Part shown: positions 1-13,000 of the stretch, one piece after another | Layout of the letters: each line of letters opens with the position of its first letter | How positions within the stretch are numbered: position 1 is the first letter of the stretch | DNA from: Plecoglossus altivelis | Taxonomy: Eukaryota; Chordata; Actinopteri; Osmeriformes; Plecoglossidae | Assembly (NCBI GenBank): GCA_036571765.1 | Contig: BROE01000004.1 | Location: forward strand, 4,060,453 to 4,124,452 | Length of the DNA: 64,000 nucleotides | Direction: 5' to 3' | Notes under the pieces: model-generated | Database searches by the model: none | What the model saw: only the letters and a program-made list of their open reading frames with translations | Told to the model about the DNA's origin: nothing | Made by a program: the position numbers and the translations under genes

Positions 1-382
1 TGTTGGTTTCCAATGAGGGCTAACGTGACCTAATGTAACCAGAAGCTGAGGTGGTGGCACACACAAACCTACACTGTTGAACCAAGGAAAAGGAGGGTTT
101 TTGTGGCCTTTTGTCTTCCTATATGCTTGATTCTTGACTGGATTTAGGTGTAGAAATGGCCTGATTGACTGAGGTATTGTTTTGGGGCCGAATCGCAGTT
201 TATCCCTGCCCTGTGTGCAGCGAGATCTGAGGTATGATGTAGTCTCCTCCAGTGAGGTTCAGGGGAGGATCTCAGTGTTTTACCCCCAGATTGCTTCTTC
301 TAATCTGGGATTAAAGATGGTGCCTTTCCCTCTCCTGGTGGGGGGCACTGGTGGAAGTCTAGCAATATAATAGACATCTAAA

Positions 383-388
<6 letters not shown>

Positions 389-440
<52 letters not shown>
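389..440. repeat. (CT)n microsatellite
   Basis: About 26 uninterrupted CT dinucleotides. Confidence 0.95.
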
Positions 441-443
<3 letters not shown>

Positions 444-589
444 TGACACTGACATAGGGTAACGATCATGCAGACAGTAGGACTTTGTTACGACTCAACA
501 CATATCACTCGAACATAAAACTGGCAGCCTCAACAGGAAATGCTACAAACAATGGCTCGACTTGGCGTGACCTCTGACCTTCTTCCACG

Positions 590-735
590 CAGTTGTTTTC
601 AGTCAGAATGTCAAAGTACTTCAGAGCTTTTATTTCGCAGATGCCTTTTTTCCTGAAGCCACATCCAGGGGGGAGGTTTGAACCCTCAACCTTCTCAACT
701 GCACTCAAACGCTTCACCACTAAGCTGGTCTGTCA
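590..735 (-). mobile_element. Probable tRNA-derived SINE fragment
   Basis: On the minus strand the segment reads like the head of a tRNA-derived SINE. An A-box-like stretch (TTAGTGGTGAAGCG, plus positions 710-723) is followed about 40 nt later by a B-box-like GGTTCAAACC (675-684), with TTGAG/CTCAA-type arm pairing between them. That spacing fits an RNA polymerase III internal promoter. The body runs on towards lower coordinates with no clear A-rich tail, so the far boundary is a guess. It is too diverged to be a functional tRNA. The family is not identified. Confidence 0.5.
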
Positions 736-2647
736 CCTGACTTCCATGTAGCTCAGCTTTTTCCAACAGGTGTCGCCGCTTCGCAACCGCCGCTCTGATA
801 TCTGTGACCTGTCTTACGTGACTGCTCCCATAACCGGCAAATGGGCCCGTCCCTCTTCATAACGGGGGCAGCATGTCCCGCCTGCGGGCCTCAGTCCTAC
901 GCCGCGCTTCATCTCTGCGTGCGAAGCTCGCACTTAACCCCCCCACACCAACTTGGAAGTGAATCGTCAAAAATGTAGTTCCGACCGATCGAACGGCAGC
1001 TGTCGATGACGCGTGATGGATGCGTATTGACTTGTGCGCTGGGCGTTGCTGTGGGTGACCCACATGGGCGCCACCGCTTGGCCTGCTGGGGGTGGCGATG
1101 GGCGTTAGCGGACAACCTCTGTAGGCAGCAGAGCTTCCCAGCCAAGCTAGCAGGTTCTGGCACGAGCAGGGCACATCAGGTCCAGGCTGCTAGTTGGTTT
1201 ATTCCTAGGCCTGCCTGGGTAGCTTGACAGGGTGAAACTAACACCTTTTGATGCCACTTCCTGTTGGTCTGTTCCCCACTGCCATCTGGTTAACATCACC
1301 CCATAGACGTGTGGGTGTGGGAACCCTTGTTGAGATTGACAGTTTTTATAGACACTGTGGAAGGCAGAACCATTCCTCACCAGGCAGAACCACTGCAGGT
1401 ACAGTCACTGTTTATGGGTCTGGGATCGAAGCCAGTGGAATCAGTGGTACCAGTGGAACCCACACGATTATTGTAAGCCAGTATGGCATTCTGTGTATAT
1501 CACTTCTACGTCGCATTACAGCCACTGGTGAACAGTGCCGTATGTCTCCAGGCCTCGTGTGGGTACGCCCTGTGTCGGTGTCTTACAGCAGTGATAAGAC
1601 TGCATGTCAGTGTGTCACGTCTGAAAGACAGCCTGTAGACATGGAAGTAATCACGTCTTAGTAAATGAGATAAATGAAACCTAACCCCTCCTCCTTTCCC
1701 CCTAAGCTCCCAATGCCATATCCCTGTAGCGTGTGGTAATTAAAACACGGGCTCTTGATGTATGAGTCAGTAAGAGAGAAAGTGTGTGTGTGTCTGTATG
1801 TGTGTTTGAGTGAGAGAGTTAGTGTAAAAGTGTGTGCGTCGTATGTGAATGAGTGAGTGTGTGTGTGAGTGAGTGAGTGAGTGAGTGAGTAACTGAGTAC
1901 GTGTGTGTATTAGAGTTTTCTACTGTTGGTCAATCCTTTGAGTGGATGAGCTTGTGTGAGTTAGTCAAGATGACAGTCAACGCCACAGGTATTTAACTTC
2001 CCCTCTCCTGTCTCTCTCCTCTCCCTCTTTCACTCCGACCCCTCCCTGTATATCCTCCACCATCTCCCTCTCTAGCTCACTCCTGGTCTACAGGAAAGAG
2101 CACCTCGCCACTGCGATGTATGTGTGTTTGGGTCACCTTCCTTTGTGTGTGTGTGATCTGACTCTGTGTATCTGTGTGACCTGTCTGTGTGTGTTTGTGT
2201 GAAGGGTGACAATTACAAGTCCATTTGTCCCTCATCCTCCCATCTCCCTTCACCCCCTCTCCTTCCCTCATCCACTTCCCCACTTCCCCTCTCATCCCCT
2301 CATCTCCCCTCCTCTCCTCTTCCTCTCCATCCTCCCATCTCCCTTCCTTCCCTCTCGCCTCATCTCATTGAGGAACCTTCTCTCTCCACATCTGTCCTCT
2401 TCTCTTGTGTCTGAGCGCATGGAGGACTATAGGTAAAGATTATGACTCCATCTTTTCTTTATGTTGTGTTGGTGGGAGGAACCAAATGTCTTCAGACAGC
2501 ACAGGCTACGTATTTCAATAGGCAACCGGATGACTTTTCACGGTTTTCCTACGGTAGTTAACAGATTTAGCTCTTTCATTTCTGCAAGCAACGTGTATGT
2601 GTGTCAGGATGCGTGTGTGAGCGAGGGTGTGTGTACGTGTGTGTGTT

Positions 2648-2693
<46 letters not shown>

Positions 2694-2793
2694 GCAGGTC
2701 TGTTTGATGACTGTGTCTTGGCTGGTGCTGGATGTGACTGTGACAGAATGACTGGTGGGTAGTGGATGAGTCACAGTGTTGGAACATGAACAT

Positions 2794-2851
2794 GATCTCA
2801 GATCCCTCGATCTCAGATCCCTCGATCTCAGATCCCGCGATCTCAGATCCC
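2794..2851. repeat. 15-bp tandem repeat, about 4 copies
   Basis: The unit GATCTCAGATCCCTC is repeated nearly four times. The third copy has one C/T to G change (CCCGC). Each unit carries two GATC-type words. Confidence 0.9.
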
Positions 2852-3071
2852 AGTGATGAGCGCTCATGCAGAGCTGATTAAGGAGTCCGATTAAGGAGAC
2901 CAAGATGTTGGTCTGTGTGTGTGTGTGTGTGTTTGTATGTGTGTTTGTGTGTGTTTATGTATGTATGTGTGAACGTTACTGTGTGTTTGTGTGCCTGTTT
3001 ACACTCCTGTTATCTTGGCATCTTTGTATCGTGTAGTGCCCCTCCCCCACTTGGTGGTGAGGTAGTAATAA

Positions 3072-3171
3072 GAGGTAGATTTGAGCGATGTGATTGGCTG
3101 TTGCACATGTCACTCCAGGCCGAGGTAGATGTGAGCGATGTGATTGGCTGTTGCACATGTCACTCACTCCC
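3072..3171. repeat. 50-bp tandem duplication
   Basis: Two adjacent copies of a 50-bp unit starting GAGGTAGAT and containing GTGATTGGCTGTTGCACATG. They differ at only a few bases, so the duplication is recent. Each copy contains an inverted CCAAT word (ATTGG). Confidence 0.9.
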
Positions 3172-4209
3172 GGCCGATCCTCTGGCTTGCTGGCTTCTGA
3201 CCTTGAGGAGGAATAGTGGAACCTGACCAGAGACCAGGTCAGAGAGGTGCCAGAGTGGACGCACACACTCACACATGCACGCACACAAACGCACACACAC
3301 ATACACACACATACACCCTTTCAGAAGGCCACTCCCCCAGCAGCAGGTTCATTGTCTGGCTTCCACAGAGGCACACGTACACATATGCACTCAACATACA
3401 CACACAGTCTCACATCAAACACACACAGAAAGGGAGGTGTGTCGCTTTAAGGATTAGAATGCAATCTGCAGTCAGATTTCAACCTGCTACAGAGAGAGAG
3501 AGAAAGAGAGAGTCTGAATGAGAGAGAGAGATTGGGGGAAGGGCAAACTGCGACCAATCACTGGGTTTCCTTTTCCCCTTTCCTGTTATCCCCTTTACCT
3601 GCACCCCCATCTCTCCTCTACTCTACTCCACTCCACCTTCCTCTCTCTCTGTCTCTCCCTTTCTCTGTCTCTCTCTCTGCCTCTCTCTCTCACCATCTCC
3701 ATGTCTCTTATTTTTCACTGAAATCCTTCTTCAGTTCACCATCTGTGTCCCTGTAGGCCTATCTGTCGAGAGGCTCATTTTCATCTCCCCCTCCCTCCCT
3801 CTCTATCTCCCCCTCCCTCTCTATCTCTCCTTCCCCCTCTCTGTTGCCCTCTCTCCCTCTCTCTCATCCCCTCCCTCTCTGTCCCTTCTCCGCCTCTCTC
3901 TCTCCCCATCTCCCTCTCTCTCCCCCTCCCTCTCTCTCCCTCTCTCCACATGTCTCTCTCCCTCTCTCTGTCCCCCCCCTCTTTCTTTGTACGACTCACA
4001 ATGCCTGTTCTTTTGAACTATCAGGTACCCAACCACACAGCACACACGCTAACCACACACACACAAACAGAACACACACACACATCCCATGGCCCCAGTG
4101 TACACTGGCTAAAGTGTTTAGGCCCACTGCCCACACTGAGAACTCATTGTGTCAGTGGTCACAAATCTCTCACTCCGGATAGAGGAGAACAGAGAGAGGA
4201 AGAGAATCA

Positions 4210-4432
4210 GACTTGTTCCTCTAGACTGACTGACTGACTGACTGACTGATAGACTAACTGACTGACTGATAGACTGACTGACTGACTGATGGACTGACAG
4301 ACAGACTGACTGTCTGACTGACTGACTGACTGACTGACTGACTGACTGATAGACTAACTGACTGACTGACTGACTGACTGACTGATGGACTGACAGACAG
4401 ACTGACTGTCTGACTGACTGACTGACTGACAC
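4210..4432. repeat. GACT tetranucleotide array with higher-order repeat
   Basis: A long ACTG/GACT array broken by regular variants (GATAGACTAA, GATGGACTGACAGACAGA). The variant block recurs about 110 bp later, so the array has been amplified as a higher-order unit. The serine/glutamine/valine-rich open frames read across it on the minus strand are repeat translations, not genes. Confidence 0.9.
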
Positions 4433-5462
4433 ACACACACTCACTCCAAAGCATGGTAGCCAGTCGGACAAACACTGTTAATGGAAATGAAAGGTGAAAA
4501 CAATAGAATTTTTCCATGACTGTTGTGTACTTCAAACAAGCTAGACTCATGCCTACAGCAGCCTGTCTTTACTGCAGTCAAAGCCCAAACAATAAATCAA
4601 TCAAATATTAAGTGAACTCCCTTATTGCTCAGAACAGATGGCATACTTATACAAGGAGTGGAGGAGAGGAGAGAGGAGAAGAGAGCAGAAGAGTGGAGAA
4701 GACAGAGAGAAAAGAGGAGAAGAGAGAGAGAAGAGAAAAGAAGAGAGGAGAAAAGAGGAGAAGAGAGAGAGGTGGTGGAAGGGGGGTGGGGGGCTTTGCG
4801 GTTAGTCCAGATTAGTATCATGACCACTTCACTTACATGTGATATAATCTATCTCAGAGTCCACACTCATCTAGAATGGATTTTTTATTAGATTTCTGTT
4901 CCTGGTTTTATAAATAAACGCTGTCTACTACATTATTAAACCTCAATGCATCCCTACCGGCACATATACAGACACAGAATAATTGTCCATAGCCTGAATC
5001 CCAGTAATCCCAGTCTCTACCCAGTCTGGCTGTTATAGTGTATAGAGAGAGACTAGGGCTTTGTGCTATTCATCAACATGTGCACCTTGCAATGTCCAAC
5101 ATCATTAGCAGTAAAATTCGACATGATGTGTGTGTGTGTGTGTGGTGGATGGGGGGGGGCAGCTTTGGCTCATCTCCCGTCTGGCATGATGTCACCATGA
5201 ATTGCGAGACGCTTGAAATAAGGGAACCATCATATGAATTAGCGGAGCTCTGCCTCTCGTCCTCTCCTCTGGCTCAGCGCGGGTTAACATGCCTCGCCTC
5301 AGCCAATCTGGTGGCTGGTAGAGGAGAGGAGGAAGGGAGGAGGAGGAGAGGGGTAGGAGCCTGCAGGCCTGGCGTCCGTCGTTCATGTCACAGCTGGGAG
5401 GGGAGGAGGGAGGAGGAGGGGGGAGCAGGGGGGGCGGGGGCAGGGGGGGGGGTAATCCAATG

Positions 5463-6115
5463 NNNNNNNNNNNNNNNNNNNNNNNNNNNNNNNNNNNNNN
5501 NNNNNNNNNNNNNNNNNNNNNNNNNNNNNNNNNNNNNNNNNNNNNNNNNNNNNNNNNNNNNNNNNNNNNNNNNNNNNNNNNNNNNNNNNNNNNNNNNNNN
5601 NNNNNNNNNNNNNNNNNNNNNNNNNNNNNNNNNNNNNNNNNNNNNNNNNNNNNNNNNNNNNNNNNNNNNNNNNNNNNNNNNNNNNNNNNNNNNNNNNNNN
5701 NNNNNNNNNNNNNNNNNNNNNNNNNNNNNNNNNNNNNNNNNNNNNNNNNNNNNNNNNNNNNNNNNNNNNNNNNNNNNNNNNNNNNNNNNNNNNNNNNNNN
5801 NNNNNNNNNNNNNNNNNNNNNNNNNNNNNNNNNNNNNNNNNNNNNNNNNNNNNNNNNNNNNNNNNNNNNNNNNNNNNNNNNNNNNNNNNNNNNNNNNNNN
5901 NNNNNNNNNNNNNNNNNNNNNNNNNNNNNNNNNNNNNNNNNNNNNNNNNNNNNNNNNNNNNNNNNNNNNNNNNNNNNNNNNNNNNNNNNNNNNNNNNNNN
6001 NNNNNNNNNNNNNNNNNNNNNNNNNNNNNNNNNNNNNNNNNNNNNNNNNNNNNNNNNNNNNNNNNNNNNNNNNNNNNNNNNNNNNNNNNNNNNNNNNNNN
6101 NNNNNNNNNNNNNNN
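5463..6115. other. Assembly gap (653 N)
   Basis: An unbroken run of N. Both flanks carry a G-rich tract followed by the same GGTAATCCAATG word: left flank ending at 5462, right flank about 6123-6134. The two contig ends may therefore overlap and the N length may be artificial. The large open frames reported across it are meaningless. Confidence 0.98.
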
Positions 6116-6258
6116 GGGGGGGTGGTAATCCAATGAGACACACAGAGGAGAGCCAGTGTGAGGGCAACGCCTCATAGCACCGGGATATTCTCCCTCTAAA
6201 CCCCTCCCTCACTCTCTTTTGCCCTCCCAGCCTCCTTCCATCCCTCGCTCTCTCTTTC

Positions 6259-6299
<41 letters not shown>

Positions 6300-6599
6300 C
6301 TCCCTCTCTTTCAAGCGTAAAAAACCAAAGGACTCATCTCATCTCATTCAGCCTCTTGGACACAGCTGAAGAGAGCCCTGCCGTCACTTCTCTACATCCC
6401 AGCCTTTCATTTGCTCGCTCCTTCGCTCTCTCTCTCCACATCACATCTCCTCACGGTCAAGGATGCATTGCTGACAAAGGAAGGAGGTTTGATGTAGTAG
6501 AATTAGTTGTATTCTCCAGAAGGACATCTTTGTGTGGAGGAGTCTTTGTTCAGAGCTTGGCTGCAGATCCCAGCCGCTGCTGCTGGTGAACTAGGTTAG

Positions 6600-6991
6600 T
6601 GTGTCTGTTTGGAGCCGTTCGCAGAGGTGATTGAGCGTGGTGTGGCGGTGGAGAGGAGAAGAGGAGGAGGGATGCTGGGTTCACTGTGACAGGCGCTCCG
6701 CCAGCCTGTCACACGGCCAGCGCAGCTGCCAGGGACGACGTCGATGAACTTTCACCTCTCCCGTTAACGAGCACGGGTCAGTGCAGAGGAGCGCTCCGGC
6801 AGAGGAGTAGAGGAGCGAGGGAGGACAGAGAAGAGGAGCGAGGGAGGACAGAGAAGAGGAGCGAGGGAGTTCTGAGGAGCTCTGAGGGAGCTCTGAGGAG
6901 CAGCGAAACATCAGAGCTTCTCCCTTTTTTCTTTCTTCTTCCTGTTTTTTCTCCTCCGTCTGGCGGAGTGGTTTGATGGTGTGTCGTCAAC
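6600..6991 (+). promoter_or_regulatory. Probable evl 5' leader / promoter-proximal region
   Basis: The segment directly upstream of the evl start codon is CG-richer than its surroundings. An in-frame TGA (6974-6976) lies just before the ATG at 6992, so 6992 is the first usable start; its context is CAACATGG. A short GAGGAGCGAGGGAGGACAGA repeat (about 6817-6870) lies within it. No TATA box or transcription start can be assigned. A GT donor-like site near 6594 could end an upstream non-coding exon; this is a guess. Confidence 0.4.
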
Positions 6992-9980
6992 ATGGATATG
7001 AACCTGCACGCTCAGCGATTCTACTTCCCCCAGATACACTGCGCCGACGCCAGCCAGCCCATCGCTGAGTTCAAAGTCAGGTAGGTTACCACGGCAGCCA
7101 GGTGGGAGATCTGGAACAGGTGACCAGTCCAAGAGAACAGCTCTTCTGTCTCTCCAAGATCTAGTGTCTCTCTAAGACGTGGTCTCTCCAAGATCTCATC
7201 CCGGCCATCGTTCCCCTATCAGAGAGGAGAGCTCTCTTCCTGTATACGTAGATGTAGACGTGTCTGATAGATAGAAGCACGGTTCCTCCTATTGTTTGCT
7301 AAGGAATCCTGCTATTAGGTGCCTATCTAGTGTTCCTGTTCAGGCTTGTGTGAGCGCTTGTCCTTGCGGAGGGTTGCAGCAGAATGCTAATGTGACTGCT
7401 GCTGCTGCTGCTGCTGTGGGGGGGTGGGGGGGTGGGGGGTGGGGTGCTGCTAGTCCCGCAGCGCGGCTGCCCTGCCAGGGACAGGAAGCCTGCCAGGCCC
7501 TTCTGGGAGGATGACACTGTCAGCGTTGTGCCCTGTGTGCCCAGGGGCCTCCAGGAGCAGGAGTCTCTGTGGCTCTTTTGTTCTCCGTTGCCTTCCCTCT
7601 CTTCTCCTCCTCCTCTTCCTCCGCCCTAATCACCCTTCCTCTCCTCCTCCTCCTCCTCTCTGAAACGCTCGCTGCCTCCCCGACTGCCTCGCAGCTTCCC
7701 GCGATATGGCCGACGTGGTTGTCATGGTTGCAGCGCGCGGAGCGGAGCATGCTCAGAAGCGGCTTCCGTTGGTCTTTTGTCTGAGCAGGCATGGCTCACT
7801 GTGCGGAAACTGTTCTTCTGCCTGAACACACACCTGTCCAACTGTCTTCTCATCCATCTGTTCACCTCCTCTGTCCATCCATCCAACCTTTCATCTCTCC
7901 ATCAATCCAATCCCCCTCCATCCCATCCATTCATTCGTCCGTCCGTGGTTTCTGATGCTAGCTTAAGCCGGTGAGCGGTCCTCTGGCCGTTCGGTCGACA
8001 GCAGCTTTAATGGACTCTCCTGTGGTCGCCTGGTTGGGTCATGGTAAGCAGCTTTCGGAACAGTCAGGCCGAAGGACAGGCTTTAGCAACGTGTCGCTAT
8101 CAGACTGAAGAGAAGCTTTAAGAGTCACTGATCAGACTGAAGAGAAGCTTCAGGAGTCACTGATCAGACTGAAGAGAAGCTTCAGGAATCACTGATCAGA
8201 CTGAAGAGAAGCTTCAGGAATCACTGATCAGACTGAAGAGAAGCTTCAGGAATCACTGATCAGACTGAAGAGAAGCTTCAAGAGTCACTGATCAGACTGA
8301 AGAGAAGCTTCAGGAGTCACTGATCAGACTGAAGAGAAGCTTCAGGAGTCACTGATCAGACTGAAGAGAAGCTTCAAGAGTCACTGATCAGACTGAAGAG
8401 AAGCTTCAAGAGTCACTGATCAGACTGAAGAGAAGCTTCAAGAGTCACTGATCAGACTGAAGAGAAGCTTCAAGAGTCACTGATCAGACTGAAGAGAAGC
8501 TTCAAGAGTCACTGATCAGACTGAAGAGAAGCTTCAAGAGTCACTGATCAGACTGAAGAGAAGCTTCAGGAATCACTGATCAGACTGAAGAGAAGCTTCA
8601 GGAGTCACTGATCAGACTGAAGAGAAGCTTCAGGAATCACTGATCAGACTGAAGAGAAGCTTCAGGAGTCACTGATCAGACTGAAGAGAAGCTTCAGGAG
8701 TCACTGATCAGACTGAAGAGAAGTCACTGCAGGACATACATCAGATGCCACTGCTTTTTAATACAGCTTCGTACACTTGTTGTTATTTATCTACAGAAGT
8801 TCGTTTGTGGGAGTTAGTCTGTCTGCTCAGTACTTGACTGGTTGAGGAAAGCCCTTCATTTGAAGAGATCAAAGCGTTTTGGAAATCTGCTTCATTTTCA
8901 GGAGTTCATTCTTCCCCCTTTCGTTACCGTTTCCTTAAGTGGATCTTATGCAGTCGTCTGTCTCCAACACCAGCTGAAACACTGCGGTTGGGTGCCAGTC
9001 TCACTGCCTGACTGAGAGTCAATGAATGCAAATGAACTGACTGCGTTGGGTCTCAGTGTGTCCTTGTCTATAAACAGACACATCGCTCATTGTACCACCC
9101 CACTAGTATGTGTATGTGTGTGTACATATGTGTGTACATATGTGTGTGTGTGTACATATGTGTGTGTGTGTGTACATATGTGTGTGTGTGTGTGTGTACA
9201 TATATGTGTGTGTGTGTACATATGTGTGTGTGTGTGTGTGTGTGTGACACGAACCGAAAACTGAGAGTCATATCTAAGCATCAGAAGGCTACCTTGGAGC
9301 AATTACTGTAATACAGAATCAATACAGAGCTTATTAGCACAGGGAGGGAGGGAGAGGGGGAGGGAGGGAGAGGGAGGGAGGGAGGGAAGAGGGGGAGGGA
9401 GGGAGAGGGGGGAGAGGAGAAAGGTATAACAGCCAGAGGAGAGAGAGGGGGGAGAGGAGAAAGGTATAACAGCCAGAGGAGAGAGAGGGGGGAGAGGAGA
9501 AAGGTATAACAGCCAGAGGAGAGAGAGGGAAAAGGGAGAGACTGAACAAGCAGAAGAGGGGGGGGGAGGGGAGGGGTGAGAGGAGGAGAACGGAGGATTG
9601 GGGAGGAGGAGAGGAGGATGACTTGGAAAGTGGGAGAGAAGGAGGAAGGGAAGAGACACATGGAGGCAGGGATGTGGAGGGACATATGGGATCCAGGTGA
9701 CTAGATCCTTCAGAACTGGATCCTACCCTGAACACGGTGGAGGAGGCAGGGCGGAACACGCCTCAGACAAGCCTTTGTGAGGGATTGTGGGATTTGTGCG
9801 CCTGCCTGGGTTCCATGGCGACGGAGGCTGTGCATCCCGGTCTGAAGCCAGGTAACCATGGCGACCGGCTTTAGACAACGCCACAGGAGTGCTCACACAG
9901 TGTGTCCTGTCTCTCCCTATTCCTCTGCACACCAGGAGAGAAAATCTAACCTTTTACTGCGCATGTGTGTGTGTGTCTGT

Positions 9981-10012
<32 letters not shown>

Positions 10013-13000
10013 CTGTGTGAGTGGGGCATGAGGACTCTGTCCAGACACACATAGAGAGGAAAGATGATCCTTTTTCCTTAAACTCAACATCCTCCCTCTG
10101 TAAACCTCTCCACGGATATGAAGGTCATATGATTATAAGGGAATAAACTGTCAACTCCCTTACCCTCCCGAACCTACCCTACCCCCCTCCCAAAACCCTC
10201 CCCCTACCCTCCCCCTCCTAAAACCTACCCTACCCTCCCCTCCCAAACCCCTCCCCCCCTGACCCTCCCCTCCCATAAACCCTCCCTTACCCTCCCCTCC
10301 CAAACCCCCCCTCCCTACCCTTCCCTCCCAAAAACCCTCCCCTCCCTTACCCTCCCTCCTAACCCCCCTCCCCTTTACCCCTCCACCTCCTAAAACCTCC
10401 CCTCGCTTACCCTCCCCTCCCCTCCCCACAGATCCACAGAACACCCAGGGTTGATCTTTAGACAGCGTGGGATCCCCACACATAAATCCTACTGTACGCT
10501 ACAGCACATTATTACTTAGGGATTATATCTTGTCGTGTCCGACTGTATGATGAATTCAAAGGGTTATATTTGAGGGCAGCGAATACAGCACAGTGTTATG
10601 AACTGTTGCTGTTCTCTTCTAGAAGGTAAAAGAGACTTGGTTAATGTTATACATCACAGGACGAGAGCCAAAACGTTCTAGTTATGAATGATGTCCTTTA
10701 CAAAATGATTGGATGTGTCTTTGACATTTTCGATTCAATTTCATTCATTTAAATTTAATTCAATTCATGTAGTTGACCCAGAAGATTATTCAAGCGTTCA
10801 GATGTGCAAAATTTCCAAATGACTAACCATAGAATATTACCCCTTTCTGCCGTGAATTCTCAGAAACACAATTTAGTTGTTTTAAGGTAAATGACTGACG
10901 CTGTTAGCCGGTATGGCTTGTCTAGCATCAGTGTTGGAGGTTGGTCAGTGAAACAGTGTAGTTCAGGGGAATTCACAGGTTTATGGGAGAGACTGCTTCC
11001 ACTAATGACCTCAAAAGGAATATAGATCTAATGTAAACATGCTGTGTAAGTGTTTGTGGGTTCCTTGCCATGGTTACTGACTTCAGTTAAATGGCATTGT
11101 CGGGAGAGAGTGGCCTCAGGGCAGGTTGTCTGGTAGCCTTCTCTCTCTCTCCCTCGCTCTCTCTCTCTCTGTCCCTCTCTCTCTGTCCCTCTCTCTTTCT
11201 CTGTCCCTCTCTCTCTGTCCTCTCTCTCTGTCCCTCTCTCTGTCTCTGTTGTCTGTCTGTCTGTCTGTCTGTCGTGTCTTCTGTCTGTCCTCTCTCTCTA
11301 TCCCTCTCTCTGTCTGTCCCTCTCTCTCTGTCCTCTCTCTGTCCTCTCTGTCCTCTCCCTCTGTCCTCTCTCTGTCTCTCTCTGTCTCTCTCTGTCCTCT
11401 CTCTGTCCTCTCTCTGTCCTCTCTCTGTCCTCTCTCTCTCTCTCAGAGAAAGCAGCTTGCTCTTGTTCCTCCACTACTGTTCCTCCTGGCCCTGGGTCTC
11501 ACCTCCACCAAATGGAGCCCCATGCATTTTTAACCCCACCCTCCTCCTCCGGCACAACACCTTCTCTCTCTCCCTCTCCTCTCCTCTCTTGGGCTGACTG
11601 ATTGATCCCCACGCACACACTTATCACACACACACACACACACACACTTACCATACACACACTGACCGTACACACAAATACAATACTGCCGTTATGAGGT
11701 TCTTTAATGCGTTTTGAAGCTTAACCGCCGTTTCAGGTCGAGGTAGACAGCCCCAGGCTTTCTCTGTCTCTCTCTGCGTGAAACATTCCAGTGAACAAAT
11801 ACTCATTAGGAACAGATCAGCTCAGCAAGGCAGCAGAGCAGGAATGTCTGTCTGTCTGTCCGTCTGTTTGCATCCAGTGCTGTAGCCTTCAAAAGGTTGG
11901 TTGAAAGTCCCTCAGAAGTCTCCTTTTCTCAGTTGAACAATCTCATTGTCACTGAATCCACTACAGTGAAAGGAAGTCAGACTGTACAGTTGGACTGAAG
12001 GCAGAGCTGCTTGTGTTTGACTGGCCTGGACTGAGCCCAGACTGTGCTCTGATACTTCCAGGGATTTACCAGTCTGTAAAATGAGGAGGGGGTAGCCAAG
12101 CGTTTAAATCCCCTCTACAATCCAATATCTTGGAGTTATAGTCCAATGTTCCCCCTCCTCTTTTGTCTTCAAACCAAACCCACAGACCGATAGCGGCTCT
12201 GACGTTCTGCCCGGCCTGTGCTCCCTTCCTCCGGGATGATGTTTGGGATGAGGCCAGTGCTGTTGACTTCCCAGCAGGGGAGGATGAGCTGGCTGTGCAG
12301 ATTAGCATGTCCTAGAGGGTTTCTATGATGCTGCATGCTGGCACTGTGATGGCAGACTCACTCAGATGATGCTGAGTGGAGCCCCACATCGTCACGACAA
12401 CACGTCTCCTGGCCGTTCTAAGTTCTGTTCTTAGAACTGACTGGAATCCCGCAGGAACCTCATGGAGTTGACCATGCAACTCTTCTGAACGTCACCTTCT
12501 CCTGGCTCGCTCACCTTCTCCTCGCTCGCTCACCTTCTCCTGGCTCGCTCACCTTCTCCTCACTCGAGAAAGGTCTCCTGGTCTTCTTCTCCTCACACTA
12601 AACCGTGGATTGTTCCTCCTGAAACTCACTCATCCTCCATCTCCCTGCTTCTCTGTGTGTTGCAAAGCTCAAGAAAAACTCAGCAATCCTTTCTGTTATC
12701 ATCTGTGGGGAAACTGTAGATGACTGCATTTATCTCTGCTCTCCTTACTGGCTTATTAGCTGGAAACCATCAATACAAAGAGTTTTACCATCCCAGGACC
12801 CTGCTGTCTACACTGCTGGCCCTGCTATGGACCTCCAGCCGGTGTGTTTCCCTAACCTGGGTGGTGTGACAGAACAAGGAGGTAGATCGGGATGAGACGT
12901 AGATCAAAGCAGGGAGATGGAGAGATAAACATGTGGTCTGGGTCTGCCTGCAGGCCTGCAGGTCTGCACAGCCGGCCTGCAGGCCTGTCTCACAGCACAC

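Larger units (their letters stand above)
1..6300. other. Upstream region without a recognisable gene
   Basis: I see no convincing exon here. Open frames are short or come from simple repeats. The stretch holds a CT run (389-440), a probable SINE (about 590-735), degenerate GTGA/GT tracts (1781-1910), pyrimidine-rich DNA (2000-2410, 3600-3710, 3780-3975), a GT run (about 2651-2690), short tandem repeats, a GACT-type tetranucleotide array (4210-4432), a GA-rich tract (4640-4780) and an assembly gap. The last few hundred bases may belong to the evl promoter or 5' leader, but I cannot place a transcription start. Confidence 0.6.

Noticed and set aside
5038..6314. Several open frames of 250-380 residues
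   Set aside because: They run through the N gap, so most of their length is undefined.
8101..8725. CRISPR-like regular repeat
   Set aside because: The 32-bp units are directly adjacent with no unique spacers, in a vertebrate intron. It is a minisatellite.
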